A stretch of DNA of 64,000 bases from Branchiostoma belcheri. Taxonomy: Eukaryota > Chordata > Leptocardii > Amphioxiformes > Branchiostomatidae. Where the stretch lies: positions 2,814,393-2,878,392 of the forward strand of contig NW_017803954.1 in NCBI RefSeq assembly GCF_001625305.1, given 5' to 3'. Below are positions 57,401 through 64,000 of the stretch, in pieces. How positions within the stretch are numbered: the stretch's first letter is position 1; each line of letters opens with the position of its first letter. The translations under genes and the position numbers were made by a program. The notes under the pieces were generated by a model. The model did not search any database and was not told the DNA's origin. It worked only from the letters and a program-made list of their open reading frames with translations.

Positions 57401-60400
57401 GCTAATGTTTGCGCTGGGTGCCTGGACAAAACGTTAATAATTGTTCGTTTGTTTCAGGTTTGGACTGTCGGAGCCTGATGAGGGCGGTGCATGGATGTGG
57501 GCAGACGGAGCGATCCTCGGCGTCTTCAGCAGCTGGATAGTCTCGGACACAGCCATCAAGGGCTGCGCCAACTATGTCGACGCGACCAAACTTAACACAA
57601 CCGTGCAGTCCAGGTGGTCAGCTACGTGGTCTGCCTCTCCATGCGAGACTTTAGCCAGTTTCATTTGTCAAGTGGAGATGACAGGTGAGTTTATGTCTTC
57701 AGATAAAGAATCATTTTAATCCATCGCATCAACAGAAGCTGTTATATCTTATTAACATTTTAAAAGTAAGAAGACCATCAATAATCATGTCAATGAAGTA
57801 TACTTCTGTCATGGTAATGAAAATATATGCCCCTCTGTTTCCATGAACACCAGATTGCTTTTACGGACATGGCCACGACTACAGTGGAACGGCCGAGATC
57901 ACAGAGAGGGGAGAGATGTGCGCGAGCTGGGAAACCGTGAAGGACAAGGTATGTACACTGTTTTTAAAACGCCTTCATGTCAGTGTTTATAGCATGACAC
58001 CCCAACATTTTAGAGTGAAAATTAGTTTCTTGATCTAAAGAATATTCGAAATTCATATTCCACGGCTGGGAATTTTACATTTAACGTATAAATAGCACTG
58101 CAATAATCTGTAATATTCAAATTAGTATTTTTAAAGACTATATCACGACCGTATTTTGCAACTTTTTTTCATGAATCATTTGAACGTTTGATAGGTACCA
58201 CTGCTGTCGGAGTCCGTCCGTGACATTGCCAATGGTGACCCCATGACGGAGTACAACCTGGAGGGGAACTACTGCAGGCTTCTGACGAGCCCGCGCGCCA
58301 CGGTGTTCAGCCAGCCGGACAAACCGTTATGTTTTGTACATAATAGCAAAACAGACCAACTGGTTCCACAATACTGCGGTCTTCCCGACTGCAATAGTAA
58401 GTTATTGGATTTTATTTGATGATGGCACTTAGCTGCGGAATTGTAGTTAATGTGGTTGTTCTTTGGGACCAAGAATTTAATATCTATTTGTAATATATGT
58501 AAGCAAAGAAATAGTGACTTCAATATTGATTTTTTACTCATGTCACTAGAAATGCAAGGGCAAAACATTACCTCACTGCAAAGAAAAAGAAGAAAGACCG
58601 AGGCCTTTGAACCTTAGTTTTAGCGACGTCACCACATGTAATTAAGATTGGTAAACATCTATTATTTCGTCTCGCTGTAAGGAAAACCCTACTTCCATAT
58701 TGCTAGAATTTATGTAGTCATTTCCCCCCATATAATAGGTTTTACTTGTGTGTGTTTGCGAATTCTGAGGGCCCAATAACAGCGTTATTAATTAAGACGA
58801 TAACTTACAGTGAAGGGAGCACAGGCCGGCCCAACATGTGAAGAGAACATATTGGGACAAGCGGGGACGTTTAATCACAAGCAAGTAGGCTTTAGGGACC
58901 ACTGCCGGTGGAACATCGAGGTAATTCTAAACGTTTCCTCACATCGTATAGCTGATTAAGTAAACATTTACAATGATAGTAAACGCATAGTAGATTTTGC
59001 ATGTGTTTAAATGATATATTCGGCAATAAAATGGACTTTACCAACTAGCACGTGCACTTTTTTGTTTGAAGCACTCCAATATCTATAATTTGATGACCGT
59101 TACTTAGTATGACTTCTAGTGACAACATCTATTCTTACTACACACATCACCCACACCAACCATGATGCTGTACACTGAGTAGCAGCTACTAGTTGATGTA
59201 CTTTCTTTCTCTCTTTCTCTAAACAGGTCACTGCCAGTCATCGCGTGAATCTGCATTTCGGCCGGTTTGACCTGAGTCCTGGCGAGTCCGGGTTCTGCCA
59301 GGGAGGTCGGGTACACGTCATGGATGGGTCCTGGCCTGACGGCAAATTTGACATCATTGGTAAGTACAGCTGTATCGAGAAAACAACGGACAAACATAGC
59401 CTCCTTCGCATACTTGTAGGGCGCGGCATTATTTTTTGTCGGTGAGCGGCGCGAGTTATACCGCGGAGGGACGATTCTGCCGCAGTTCGAGGGACTTTTG
59501 CCGAGGAGAGACGTTTTCGCTGCCCAACGTCGCTCACCGAAAGTTGGGCATCGACACCGTCTCTCCCCGGCAAAAGTCCCTCGGCGGCAAAATCGTCCCT
59601 CCGCGGCATAACTCGCGCCGCTCACCGAAAAAAAATGACGCCGCTCCCTACAAGTATGCGAAGGAGGCTAGGACAAACGCTTGAATTTCCGAATACCTCA
59701 TTTATCTAACCTAGTGCATTTGGCCCATATAGGGCATGAATTGGCAATTGTGTAAGTATAATATATCAAAGGATGATGAATACGCCGGTTGCAATCTTTC
59801 TTTCTTTCTTCTTTATTTCGAGCAAAAAAAGAACCCATAAAATACATCTTAAAATGATACAAAACTCTAAGGACGTACAAATAACACAGATAACCTAGAT
59901 GTATAGTAAATCGTAACTATGTCGAAAAAAGAGTTCCTGTAGAAGGCGTCTGATCTTAGTAAGCGAATGATGATGGAGTTATGGGAGAAAAATAATCGCT
60001 TTGAGAAAGAAAGTTCAAAGACGTCTCCAGAATTTTCTCAGATCCAAAATCCTTGGAACCTACGTCACGTTCCTAGAATGCTGGCTAAATCACGGTTTTG
60101 CAATTGAGACATTGTGTTGAATAGTGGTCATATGCAGATATAGAATGATGTACGCCTTGGCAATTGTAGCTTTGACGTCACTGTTGTATATTTGCTAACA
60201 TCAGGTACATACTGCGGGAATGATGTTACCGACATCACGTCCAGAAGCCAGCGGATGACCGTGGTGTTCGATGGGGCGATGCGGAATCCATCTGACACAT
60301 TTGAGGCTGAATACACCGCCTACGACAAAGGTCTCATTCAAGCATCGTCATTGTTCATTGGGCCAACACATGAATGCCATGGATGTTTGCTTCCATTCAA

Positions 60401-62757
60401 AATATAAATAGTTTCAAATTGTAAAACTCATGATCATGTCGTCGCATGATTTGCCTTTGGCTAAGAAATGCATGTAGCTATTGTAGCACTGGGTCTAGCA
60501 CTTCTAGAGCAAGCAGTCCGGATCTAGCTATATAGTATGAGATGCAATGTCAATAAAATGATGCTTTAGTGCTTTAAAAACTTCGTAATACCACTAGTAT
60601 GTTGATACTAATACATGACAACTTTACGTATCATTTTAGAGCCCACTGAGTGCACTGGAGACCATTTCGTGTGCGATGATGGTCACACTTGTGTTCCATT
60701 TGACCTACTGTGTAATGGTGATGTTCTATGCTGGGATGGCAAGGATGCTGAAGTCTGCAGTTAGTAACCTCGTCTTAATTATCATTTTTTTAAATCAAAG
60801 GTTAAACTAGAACTCGCATCTAAAAGGTTCAGCCTGAGAAGGTTTTGAACCACATCTGTCATATTCTTTATTCTTCTGAATAGTAGTCATGTGATATGGG
60901 AGTCAAAGGTGATTGGTCAAAATGTGGGAGGGGTGTAGGCGTATCAGCCATATTTTCTCATTGTTCTGTGCAGAATTTTGTTAGCTTTGTAAAAGTATGT
61001 TGTACATTCTCTGTATTTCAAACAATTCCACTGGCAACTAATGTAAGTTGATACATATGCCATATTAGTTGGTGTGTTACTCCGAAGGACGGTTAGACCG
61101 GCTGTACAGATACAAATACTGATTTTTGAAAATATTTGGATGCCGTGTTTGTTATCTTTACTTCAGGTTGCCAAGCAGTTCCTGACAATATCAAGGAGAC
61201 ATGTCCCGCCTCTGCCTACACCACCTTCCCAAATCATCACCGTCACCTGGACTTTGACGCTATTGTCAACTCAGAAGAATACAACACAACCAGGACACTC
61301 TCAAATAAACAATGTCATGAGCAGGTACTGTCAGTTTTATCATGACTCTCGTTCAGCTTAGCAAAGGATCGGAAGTAATGTGGATTAACCACACTCATTA
61401 CGACCCTGCTGTACTGGAAATTGCATTTCAAATGTAGAGAGCAACAATGTAAAATCCACAAGCACCTATCTGGTGGCAGCACCTAATACAAAGTTTATTT
61501 CAAACCTTAGAATGAATGAATGAAAGACCTTATTGCACATTCACGATGCAGGTCGATTATACTATGACTTGAATATGTAACAAATACAGGAAAGATTAGA
61601 CAACAATTCACGAATTAAACATGGCATAGAAGACAACAGTGCCATCCCTACTTATCTTTGCATTTTGTTTAGATTTTCTTTTACACTTTTTTAATTGTAA
61701 TTGCAGATCGGTGAGTTCCTGTGCTACATGGTAGTCAGCCCATGTTCCGGAAGCAAGTACGCCCCCTGCCGGTCTTGGTGTGAGGAACTGAAGCTGACGT
61801 GTGAGCAGGAGCTGGACTGGACAGCCGTTCTGCCAGAGTGTTCAACATTTCCCTCCCAGCACTGTTACCCTGGGCCAATATCACCAGGTCTGGAGTTAGG
61901 CCATGTTGATTTGATTATATGGATGACATCCTCTGGGAACCCCAAAACTGATGCGAGCGTGCGAATAAAAAAAAGTTTGACCAAAAAAAAAGTTTCCTTC
62001 ATTATGGTGGTTTTGAAGGTTGAACAGTATAGTGTGGCAAATTATCTAGTCTTCAAATTTATTTCTTTACATTTCATGTTTTTTGTTTGATTTTGGCATT
62101 CTACGACATTGGTATCGTTTTGCAATATTTTTTTTTCAACCTACGGTATATATTTCCTCATTTTGCAACTGTTATGTACGATTTACAGTATGGTTGAAAA
62201 CTTTTTTTTTAAACGGCCGAAAATTCATGCGCGCGCGGATGTCATCCATATAATCAAATCAACATGGCCTTAGGTACGAAAACACACATGTAAACATAGA
62301 CATTACCATAGATGTACAGTTTCCTTCTTACTGCCCTTATATGAATTCAACAAAATTATAATCTAGGCTAAGTGCATGGTTAATACAGATATTCAGGAAA
62401 CTGTAGTTTAAGTTAGCAAGAGTGATTTCTAAAATTGATATTTCATGTATCTTGATGTTATATATCATTAGACTGCTACCGAGGAAAGGGACTGAACTAC
62501 AGAGGAACTGTGGACGTAACAGTCACCGGGCGTCTCTGCCTGCCGTGGAACACGCGAGCGTATGAGGTGGGGGCCTACTCATGGGCCAACCTGGAGCAGA
62601 ACTACTGCCGCAACCCTGATGGCGCCGAGAGGCCCTGGTGTAGTGTAGATGCCACAGGCAGATGGGAGTATTGTGATATACCTCCTTGTGACAGTAAGAT
62701 AAGATTTGATGATATATAGCTACACCTAACATATTGTTTTTCTAAATCTTCTGTGTA

Positions 62758-62790
<33 letters not shown>

Positions 62791-63770
62791 CTTTTTAACG
62801 AACTTAATTTCTCTAAAAAAAGGAGAGCCGTAATTGTTGTTGAATGCATCAAGAAGTATACACTGGTCATCAGTTGATCCAAACTTTCCTTATCGTGCAT
62901 TTTCTAACAGCCATGCGCTTGTTGTACTACATTCGTTCTCATGTACTATCCGTAGACCAAGTCTGCCAGGACCGTGGTGCTCAGCGACGCGTGCTTCGCG
63001 AGCCTGTCCGAACCTTCTACTGGCCCGGAGAGAAGGTGACGTACAGCTGTGAGGGAGGGTACAGCCTGCGTGGAGCTCCTGAGATCAAATGTAGCCACGA
63101 GGCAGAGTGGGAACTGGACTTACCCACATGCATAGGTAATAAGCTTCTATTTTTTTTTACAAAATGCCCCAAATGGGCGACTTCGTAATAGCTTAATCTT
63201 TCAGTCACAAGCTTTCATGTCATTCAGGCATATTTGACAGTGATATATGTTTTTTTTCAATTTTGTACATGTCAGAGGATCCGAGGACAAGGCTGTTGGT
63301 TGATAAGTTTGAGAAAGGCTCAATAAGTCCGAACCTGCCGCCACCTGGCGGGAACGGACTGAACATCACCGTGGCCGCCAGCATTGATGACATCATTGAC
63401 CTGGTGAGTTTATCCTCTACCGAATTCTAATTTTGTGTCGTGGGATCAGTAGTAGTACAACTTCCAAGGACCAACGTTTCTAAACTTAACCTGCATACAG
63501 CCATAGATCATTCGTATGATTTGTCCATTTCCCTGTTTCCCATTTACCATTTGGCGATGATTTTTAGCGTGTTGAAGTCTTTGTACCCTTTTAAAGTTCA
63601 ATGTTTATCTGCATAATAAGTTAACGGAATTGATCATTTGAGAGGCACGGCTAAACATATAGTATTTGAACAAAATGACGTGGACGAAATGATATCGTAC
63701 TGTAACTCATTTAATGCTTTCACAGGATGAGCCAGGAGAGTCTATCACAACAGCAACCCGCATAGATCTG
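46744..63770 (+). CDS. Gene 3: mosaic receptor, EGF11-CTLD-WSC-MAM-Fz-CTLD-Kringle-CUB-LDLa-Fz-Kringle-Sushi-Cys-loop LBD (3' partial)
   Basis: A signal-peptide exon followed by 34 exons joins in phase to 1706 codons before the window ends. Module borders are phase 1, so the gene grew by exon shuffling. Order and codon positions: signal about 1-24, 11 EGF to about 478, lectin domain to 601, WSC-like to 700, MAM to 865, Frizzled to 999, lectin domain 2 to 1139, Kringle to 1238, CUB to 1361, LDLa to 1401, Frizzled 2 to 1514, Kringle 2 to 1588, Sushi to 1648, then 58 codons resembling the start of a nicotinic-type Cys-loop ligand-binding domain. The phase drops to 0 in the last two exons, as in nicotinic receptor genes. 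If channel helices follow beyond 64000, the product is a plasma-membrane ligand-gated channel-like receptor with a giant ectodomain. Function and ligand are unknown. Two adjacent genes wrongly joined is the main alternative. Confidence 0.8.
46985..47960 (-). mobile_element. LINE reverse-transcriptase fragment in gene 3 intron 1
   Basis: On the minus strand one open frame of over 300 codons holds the RT palm block [13 protein letters not shown], the catalytic [10 protein letters not shown] (the YADD-box equivalent) and a C-terminal [13 protein letters not shown] region. The N-terminal endonuclease and earlier RT blocks are absent, so it is 5'-truncated. The long open frame suggests fairly recent insertion. 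Clade not assigned. Confidence 0.9.
48385..48535. repeat. Dispersed repeat end with (CA)n tract
   Basis: TGTGCGGAAACACAAACA, a CA run (about 48419-48507), then ACCTCCATTTTTCATGGAGGT. It is a truncated relative of the element at 8503-9170, in gene 3 intron 1. Confidence 0.7.
49333..49455 (+). CDS. Gene 3 EGF 1 (type A)
   Basis: Phase 1-1, 123 nt. [14 protein letters not shown], then [12 protein letters not shown]: calcium-binding EGF with hydroxylation motif. Donor GTTGTT is unusual and shared with EGF 2. Confidence 0.9.
49544..49666 (+). CDS. Gene 3 EGF 2 (type A)
   Basis: Phase 1-1, 123 nt, [18 protein letters not shown]; otherwise like EGF 1. Donor GTTGTT. Confidence 0.9.
49755..49877 (+). 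CDS. Gene 3 EGF 3 (type A)
   Basis: Phase 1-1, 123 nt. [12 protein letters not shown] and HGDGTYCS variants. Donor GTACAG. Confidence 0.9.
50251..50376 (+). CDS. Gene 3 EGF 4 (type B)
   Basis: Phase 1-1, 126 nt. [19 protein letters not shown], then [12 protein letters not shown]. It is the first of three type B exons, one codon longer than type A. Confidence 0.9.
50505..50627 (+). CDS. Gene 3 EGF 5 (type A)
   Basis: Phase 1-1, 123 nt, [12 protein letters not shown], ending GNGTHCS. Confidence 0.9.
50763..50888 (+). CDS. Gene 3 EGF 6 (type B)
   Basis: Phase 1-1, 126 nt, [19 protein letters not shown] with [12 protein letters not shown]. Confidence 0.9.
50984..51106 (+). CDS. Gene 3 EGF 7 (type A)
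   Basis: Phase 1-1, 123 nt, [12 protein letters not shown] (Glu where its siblings have Asp), ending GNGTSCS. Confidence 0.9.
51224..51346 (+). CDS. Gene 3 EGF 8 (type A)
   Basis: Phase 1-1, 123 nt, [12 protein letters not shown], ending GNGTFCS. Confidence 0.9.
51462..51587 (+). CDS. Gene 3 EGF 9 (type B)
   Basis: Phase 1-1, 126 nt, nearly identical to EGF 6 including the CATTCCATAG acceptor. Confidence 0.9.
51716..51838 (+). CDS. Gene 3 EGF 10 (type A)
   Basis: Phase 1-1, 123 nt. The exon and following intron match EGF 7 and its intron. Confidence 0.9.
51956..52078 (+). CDS. Gene 3 EGF 11 (type A, diverged end)
   Basis: Phase 1-1, 123 nt. The start matches EGF 8, but the end is changed ([13 protein letters not shown]). 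It is the last EGF before the lectin domain. Donor GTACAC. Confidence 0.88.
52197..52369 (+). CDS. Gene 3 C-type lectin domain 1, exon 1
   Basis: Phase 1 to 0, 173 nt. [15 protein letters not shown], then [18 protein letters not shown]. Donor GTTTGA is weak. Confidence 0.85.
52381..52687. mobile_element. 307-bp foldback MITE
   Basis: CTCCAGTTTAATTCCGGACT at the left is inverted at the right, and inner blocks (ACATCTAGATGGGC, GCAGCCATGGAGGACCCC, CTGCAGAATT) pair as well, forming an almost full-length palindrome. It begins 12 bp after the lectin exon donor. Confidence 0.9.
52835..52923 (+). CDS. Gene 3 C-type lectin domain 1, exon 2
   Basis: Phase 0 to 2, 89 nt. [18 protein letters not shown] carries the WVG motif. 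Confidence 0.85.
53225..53331 (+). CDS. Gene 3 C-type lectin domain 1, exon 3
   Basis: Phase 2 to 1, 107 nt. GQCIATD, then [12 protein letters not shown], the final cysteines. No EPN/QPD or WND motif, so sugar binding is doubtful. Confidence 0.85.
53365..53552. mobile_element. Nested foldback MITE (CTAATCTCCAAGCAGATC family)
   Basis: Two left arms (53365, 53437) and one right arm (to 53552) share GCAGTATCCA and TTGGCCAG blocks with 17241-17381. The extra left arm suggests one copy inserted into another. Confidence 0.75.
53954..54250 (+). CDS. Gene 3 WSC-like cysteine-rich domain
   Basis: Phase 1-1, 297 nt in one exon. It contains [28 protein letters not shown], then [10 protein letters not shown] and [10 protein letters not shown]. 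The GCW start and GxxxFGLQxGGxC centre resemble WSC-type putative carbohydrate-binding domains. Acceptor TTTTTAAG is atypical (AAG). Family assignment is tentative. Confidence 0.7.
54667..54813 (+). CDS. Gene 3 MAM domain, exon 1
   Basis: Phase 1-1, 147 nt. [12 protein letters not shown], then [11 protein letters not shown], the usual MAM start. Confidence 0.85.
55111..55373 (+). CDS. Gene 3 MAM domain, exon 2
   Basis: Phase 1 to 0, 263 nt. [28 protein letters not shown] and [10 protein letters not shown] match MAM strands. Confidence 0.88.
55628..55712 (+). CDS. Gene 3 MAM domain, exon 3
   Basis: Phase 0 to 1, 85 nt. [20 protein letters not shown], then the final C, the conserved MAM end. 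Confidence 0.9.
56133..56355 (+). CDS. Gene 3 Frizzled CRD 1, exon 1
   Basis: Phase 1 to 2, 223 nt. [21 protein letters not shown], then [10 protein letters not shown]: the first five cysteines of a Frizzled cysteine-rich domain. Confidence 0.88.
56543..56721 (+). CDS. Gene 3 Frizzled CRD 1, exon 2
   Basis: Phase 2 to 1, 179 nt. [16 protein letters not shown] and [12 protein letters not shown] complete the ten-cysteine pattern. It is a potential Wnt- or lipid-binding fold; binding is not shown. Confidence 0.85.
56983..57175 (+). CDS. Gene 3 C-type lectin domain 2, exon 1
   Basis: Phase 1 to 2, 193 nt. [20 protein letters not shown], then [11 protein letters not shown]. The extra N-terminal cysteine pair of domain 1 is missing (short form). 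Confidence 0.87.
57458..57684 (+). CDS. Gene 3 C-type lectin domain 2, exon 2
   Basis: Phase 2 to 1, 227 nt. [23 protein letters not shown], then [11 protein letters not shown]. No EPN/QPD motif. Confidence 0.88.
57854..57948 (+). CDS. Gene 3 Kringle 1, exon 1
   Basis: Phase 1 to 0, 95 nt. [17 protein letters not shown], then MCASW, a Kringle start. Confidence 0.82.
58195..58396 (+). CDS. Gene 3 Kringle 1, exon 2
   Basis: Phase 0 to 1, 202 nt. NYCRLL, PLCFV and QYCGLPDC. The loop before NYCR is longer than usual and the PWCxT core is changed to PLCFV, so this is a divergent Kringle. Confidence 0.8.
58811..58920 (+). CDS. Gene 3 CUB domain, exon 1
   Basis: Phase 1 to 0, 110 nt. [12 protein letters not shown], then CRWNIE, the CUB first half. 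Confidence 0.8.
59227..59359 (+). CDS. Gene 3 CUB domain, exon 2
   Basis: Phase 0 to 1, 133 nt. [12 protein letters not shown], then [11 protein letters not shown]. Confidence 0.82.
59397..59670. mobile_element. 274-bp foldback MITE
   Basis: TAGCCTCCTTCGCATACTTG at the left is inverted at the right, and inner blocks (GGTGAGCGGCGCGAGTTAT, GAGGGACTTTTGCCG) pair too. It begins 38 bp after the CUB exon 2 donor. GC-rich. ORFs on both strands here are by-products. Confidence 0.9.
60205..60330 (+). CDS. Gene 3 CUB domain, exon 3
   Basis: Phase 1-1, 126 nt. [20 protein letters not shown] and FEAEYTAYD end the CUB fold. Donor GTCTCA is weak. Confidence 0.8.
60640..60759 (+). CDS. Gene 3 LDL-receptor class A domain
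   Basis: Phase 1-1, 120 nt. [35 protein letters not shown]: six cysteines with acidic calcium ligands partly kept (the usual SDE is changed to DAE). Confidence 0.88.
61167..61324 (+). CDS. Gene 3 Frizzled CRD 2, exon 1
   Basis: Phase 1 to 0, 158 nt. [13 protein letters not shown], then [14 protein letters not shown] and QCHEQ. Confidence 0.83.
61707..61887 (+). CDS. Gene 3 Frizzled CRD 2, exon 2
   Basis: Phase 0 to 1, 181 nt. [31 protein letters not shown] and [11 protein letters not shown]. Donor GTCTGG lies only 11 bp before a MITE. Confidence 0.85.
61899..62269. mobile_element. PIF/Harbinger-like MITE, copy 2
   Basis: GGCCATGTTGATTTG ends are inverted, with TTA on both sides (61896-61898 and 62270-62272). 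It is the same family as 31094-31491 in reverse orientation. It occupies most of the intron between Frizzled 2 and Kringle 2. Confidence 0.9.
62472..62693 (+). CDS. Gene 3 Kringle 2
   Basis: Phase 1-1, 222 nt in one exon. [35 protein letters not shown] and EYCDIPPC: all six cysteines and canonical Kringle motifs. Better conserved than Kringle 1. Confidence 0.95.
62762..62790. repeat. (GT)n microsatellite
   Basis: A short GT run in the intron between Kringle 2 and Sushi. Confidence 0.95.
62956..63135 (+). CDS. Gene 3 Sushi (CCP) domain
   Basis: Phase 1-1, 180 nt. [27 protein letters not shown], then [16 protein letters not shown]: four cysteines and the expected Trp. Confidence 0.92.
63276..63403 (+). 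CDS. Gene 3 start of a Cys-loop receptor-like ligand-binding domain
   Basis: Phase 1 to 0, 128 nt. It contains [12 protein letters not shown] and a [16 protein letters not shown] end. This parallels the first part of nicotinic-type ligand-binding domains: an N-terminal helix with Leu-Leu and a Phe, a Pro-rich step, a beta strand, then the conserved I(I/M)D(V/L) where the nicotinic exon 2 ends. Distant similarity only. Confidence 0.6.
63726..63770 (+). CDS. Gene 3 45-bp exon matching nicotinic receptor exon 3
   Basis: Phase 0-0, 45 nt. [15 protein letters not shown] lines up with the DEKNQ...TTN..L block of nicotinic receptors, which is also encoded by a 45-bp phase-0 exon in vertebrate nicotinic genes. 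The next expected exon (about 110 bp, WxDxxL...) lies beyond the window. Confidence 0.6.
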
Positions 63771-63903
63771 GTGAGGGTAGTCATACATTTTGTCATACAG
63801 TATTTGTATGCGATTGTTGACCATTGTTTGAAAATGCTGTAAATGATTAAGAAAATAACATTTGTGATTTTCTACAATGTAATGTTGTCATATTAGAGGT
63901 GAT

Positions 63904-63932
63904 ATGTTATGTTATGTTATGTTATGTTATAG
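63904..63932. repeat. Short (TTATG)n repeat
   Basis: About five copies of a pentanucleotide in the last visible intron. Confidence 0.85.
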
Positions 63933-64000
63933 CTATATAAAACAAATAATAATCGACCGGGGTTCTCCATGCATTGTTTTGATAACTTAAAATTGAATTT

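Noticed and set aside
59116..59684. Arg-rich ORFs on both strands, up to 169 codons
   Set aside because: They arise from the GC-rich foldback element at 59397-59670 and antisense CUB sequence.
61701..62090. Read-through of the Frizzled 2 exon into the MITE as a true C-terminus
   Set aside because: The exon has a GT donor in the expected phase and the Kringle exon downstream joins in frame, so the normal splice is preferred.

Overview
The window is intron-rich nuclear DNA from an animal. It looks like an invertebrate deuterostome, most likely an amphioxus (Branchiostoma). That identity is inferred from the single importin-7/8-type gene, the large phase-1 exon-shuffled ectodomain genes, the CA microsatellites and the many short terminal-inverted-repeat elements; there is no species-specific marker. 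No bacterial, CRISPR or viral feature is seen.

Three genes lie on the + strand. Gene 1 (5' end outside the window, stop at 17178-17180) encodes an extracellular protein. Its exons alternate calcium-binding EGF modules (8 intact) with an 8-cysteine module of about 45 residues built around a WEGTAPFC motif (7 intact). These are followed by an array of 36-42 nt Ser/Thr-rich micro-exons, two 54-nt half-EGF mini-exons, a Pro/Thr linker and a terminal C-type lectin domain. Its introns carry segmental duplications, decayed EGF exons and an assembly gap (20 N at 13298-13317).

Gene 2 (19969-40885) is a complete importin-7/8 (IPO7-type) gene of 28 coding exons. All splice phases agree and the product is 1042 residues, close to the roughly 1038 known for vertebrate IPO7. 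A possible extra in-frame cassette exon lies at 33146-33253. Its introns hold PIF/Harbinger-like and hAT-like non-autonomous elements and a tRNA-derived SINE.

Gene 3 (ATG 46744, continues past the right edge) is the most unusual. A signal-peptide exon is followed by 11 EGF exons, a C-type lectin domain, a WSC-like domain, MAM, Frizzled CRD, a second C-type lectin domain, Kringle, CUB, LDLa, a second Frizzled CRD, a second Kringle and Sushi. The last two exons look like the start of a Cys-loop (nicotinic-receptor type) ligand-binding domain, including a 45-bp phase-0 exon of the kind conserved in nicotinic receptor genes. The visible part is 35 exons and 1706 codons, all in phase. If the reading is right, this is a ligand-gated-channel-like receptor with a very large modular, presumably ligand- or glycan-binding ectodomain.

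Genes 1 and 3 are probably membrane or secreted recognition proteins. Gene 2 is a housekeeping nuclear import receptor. The genes show no pathway link; they share only the locus and its repeat families.
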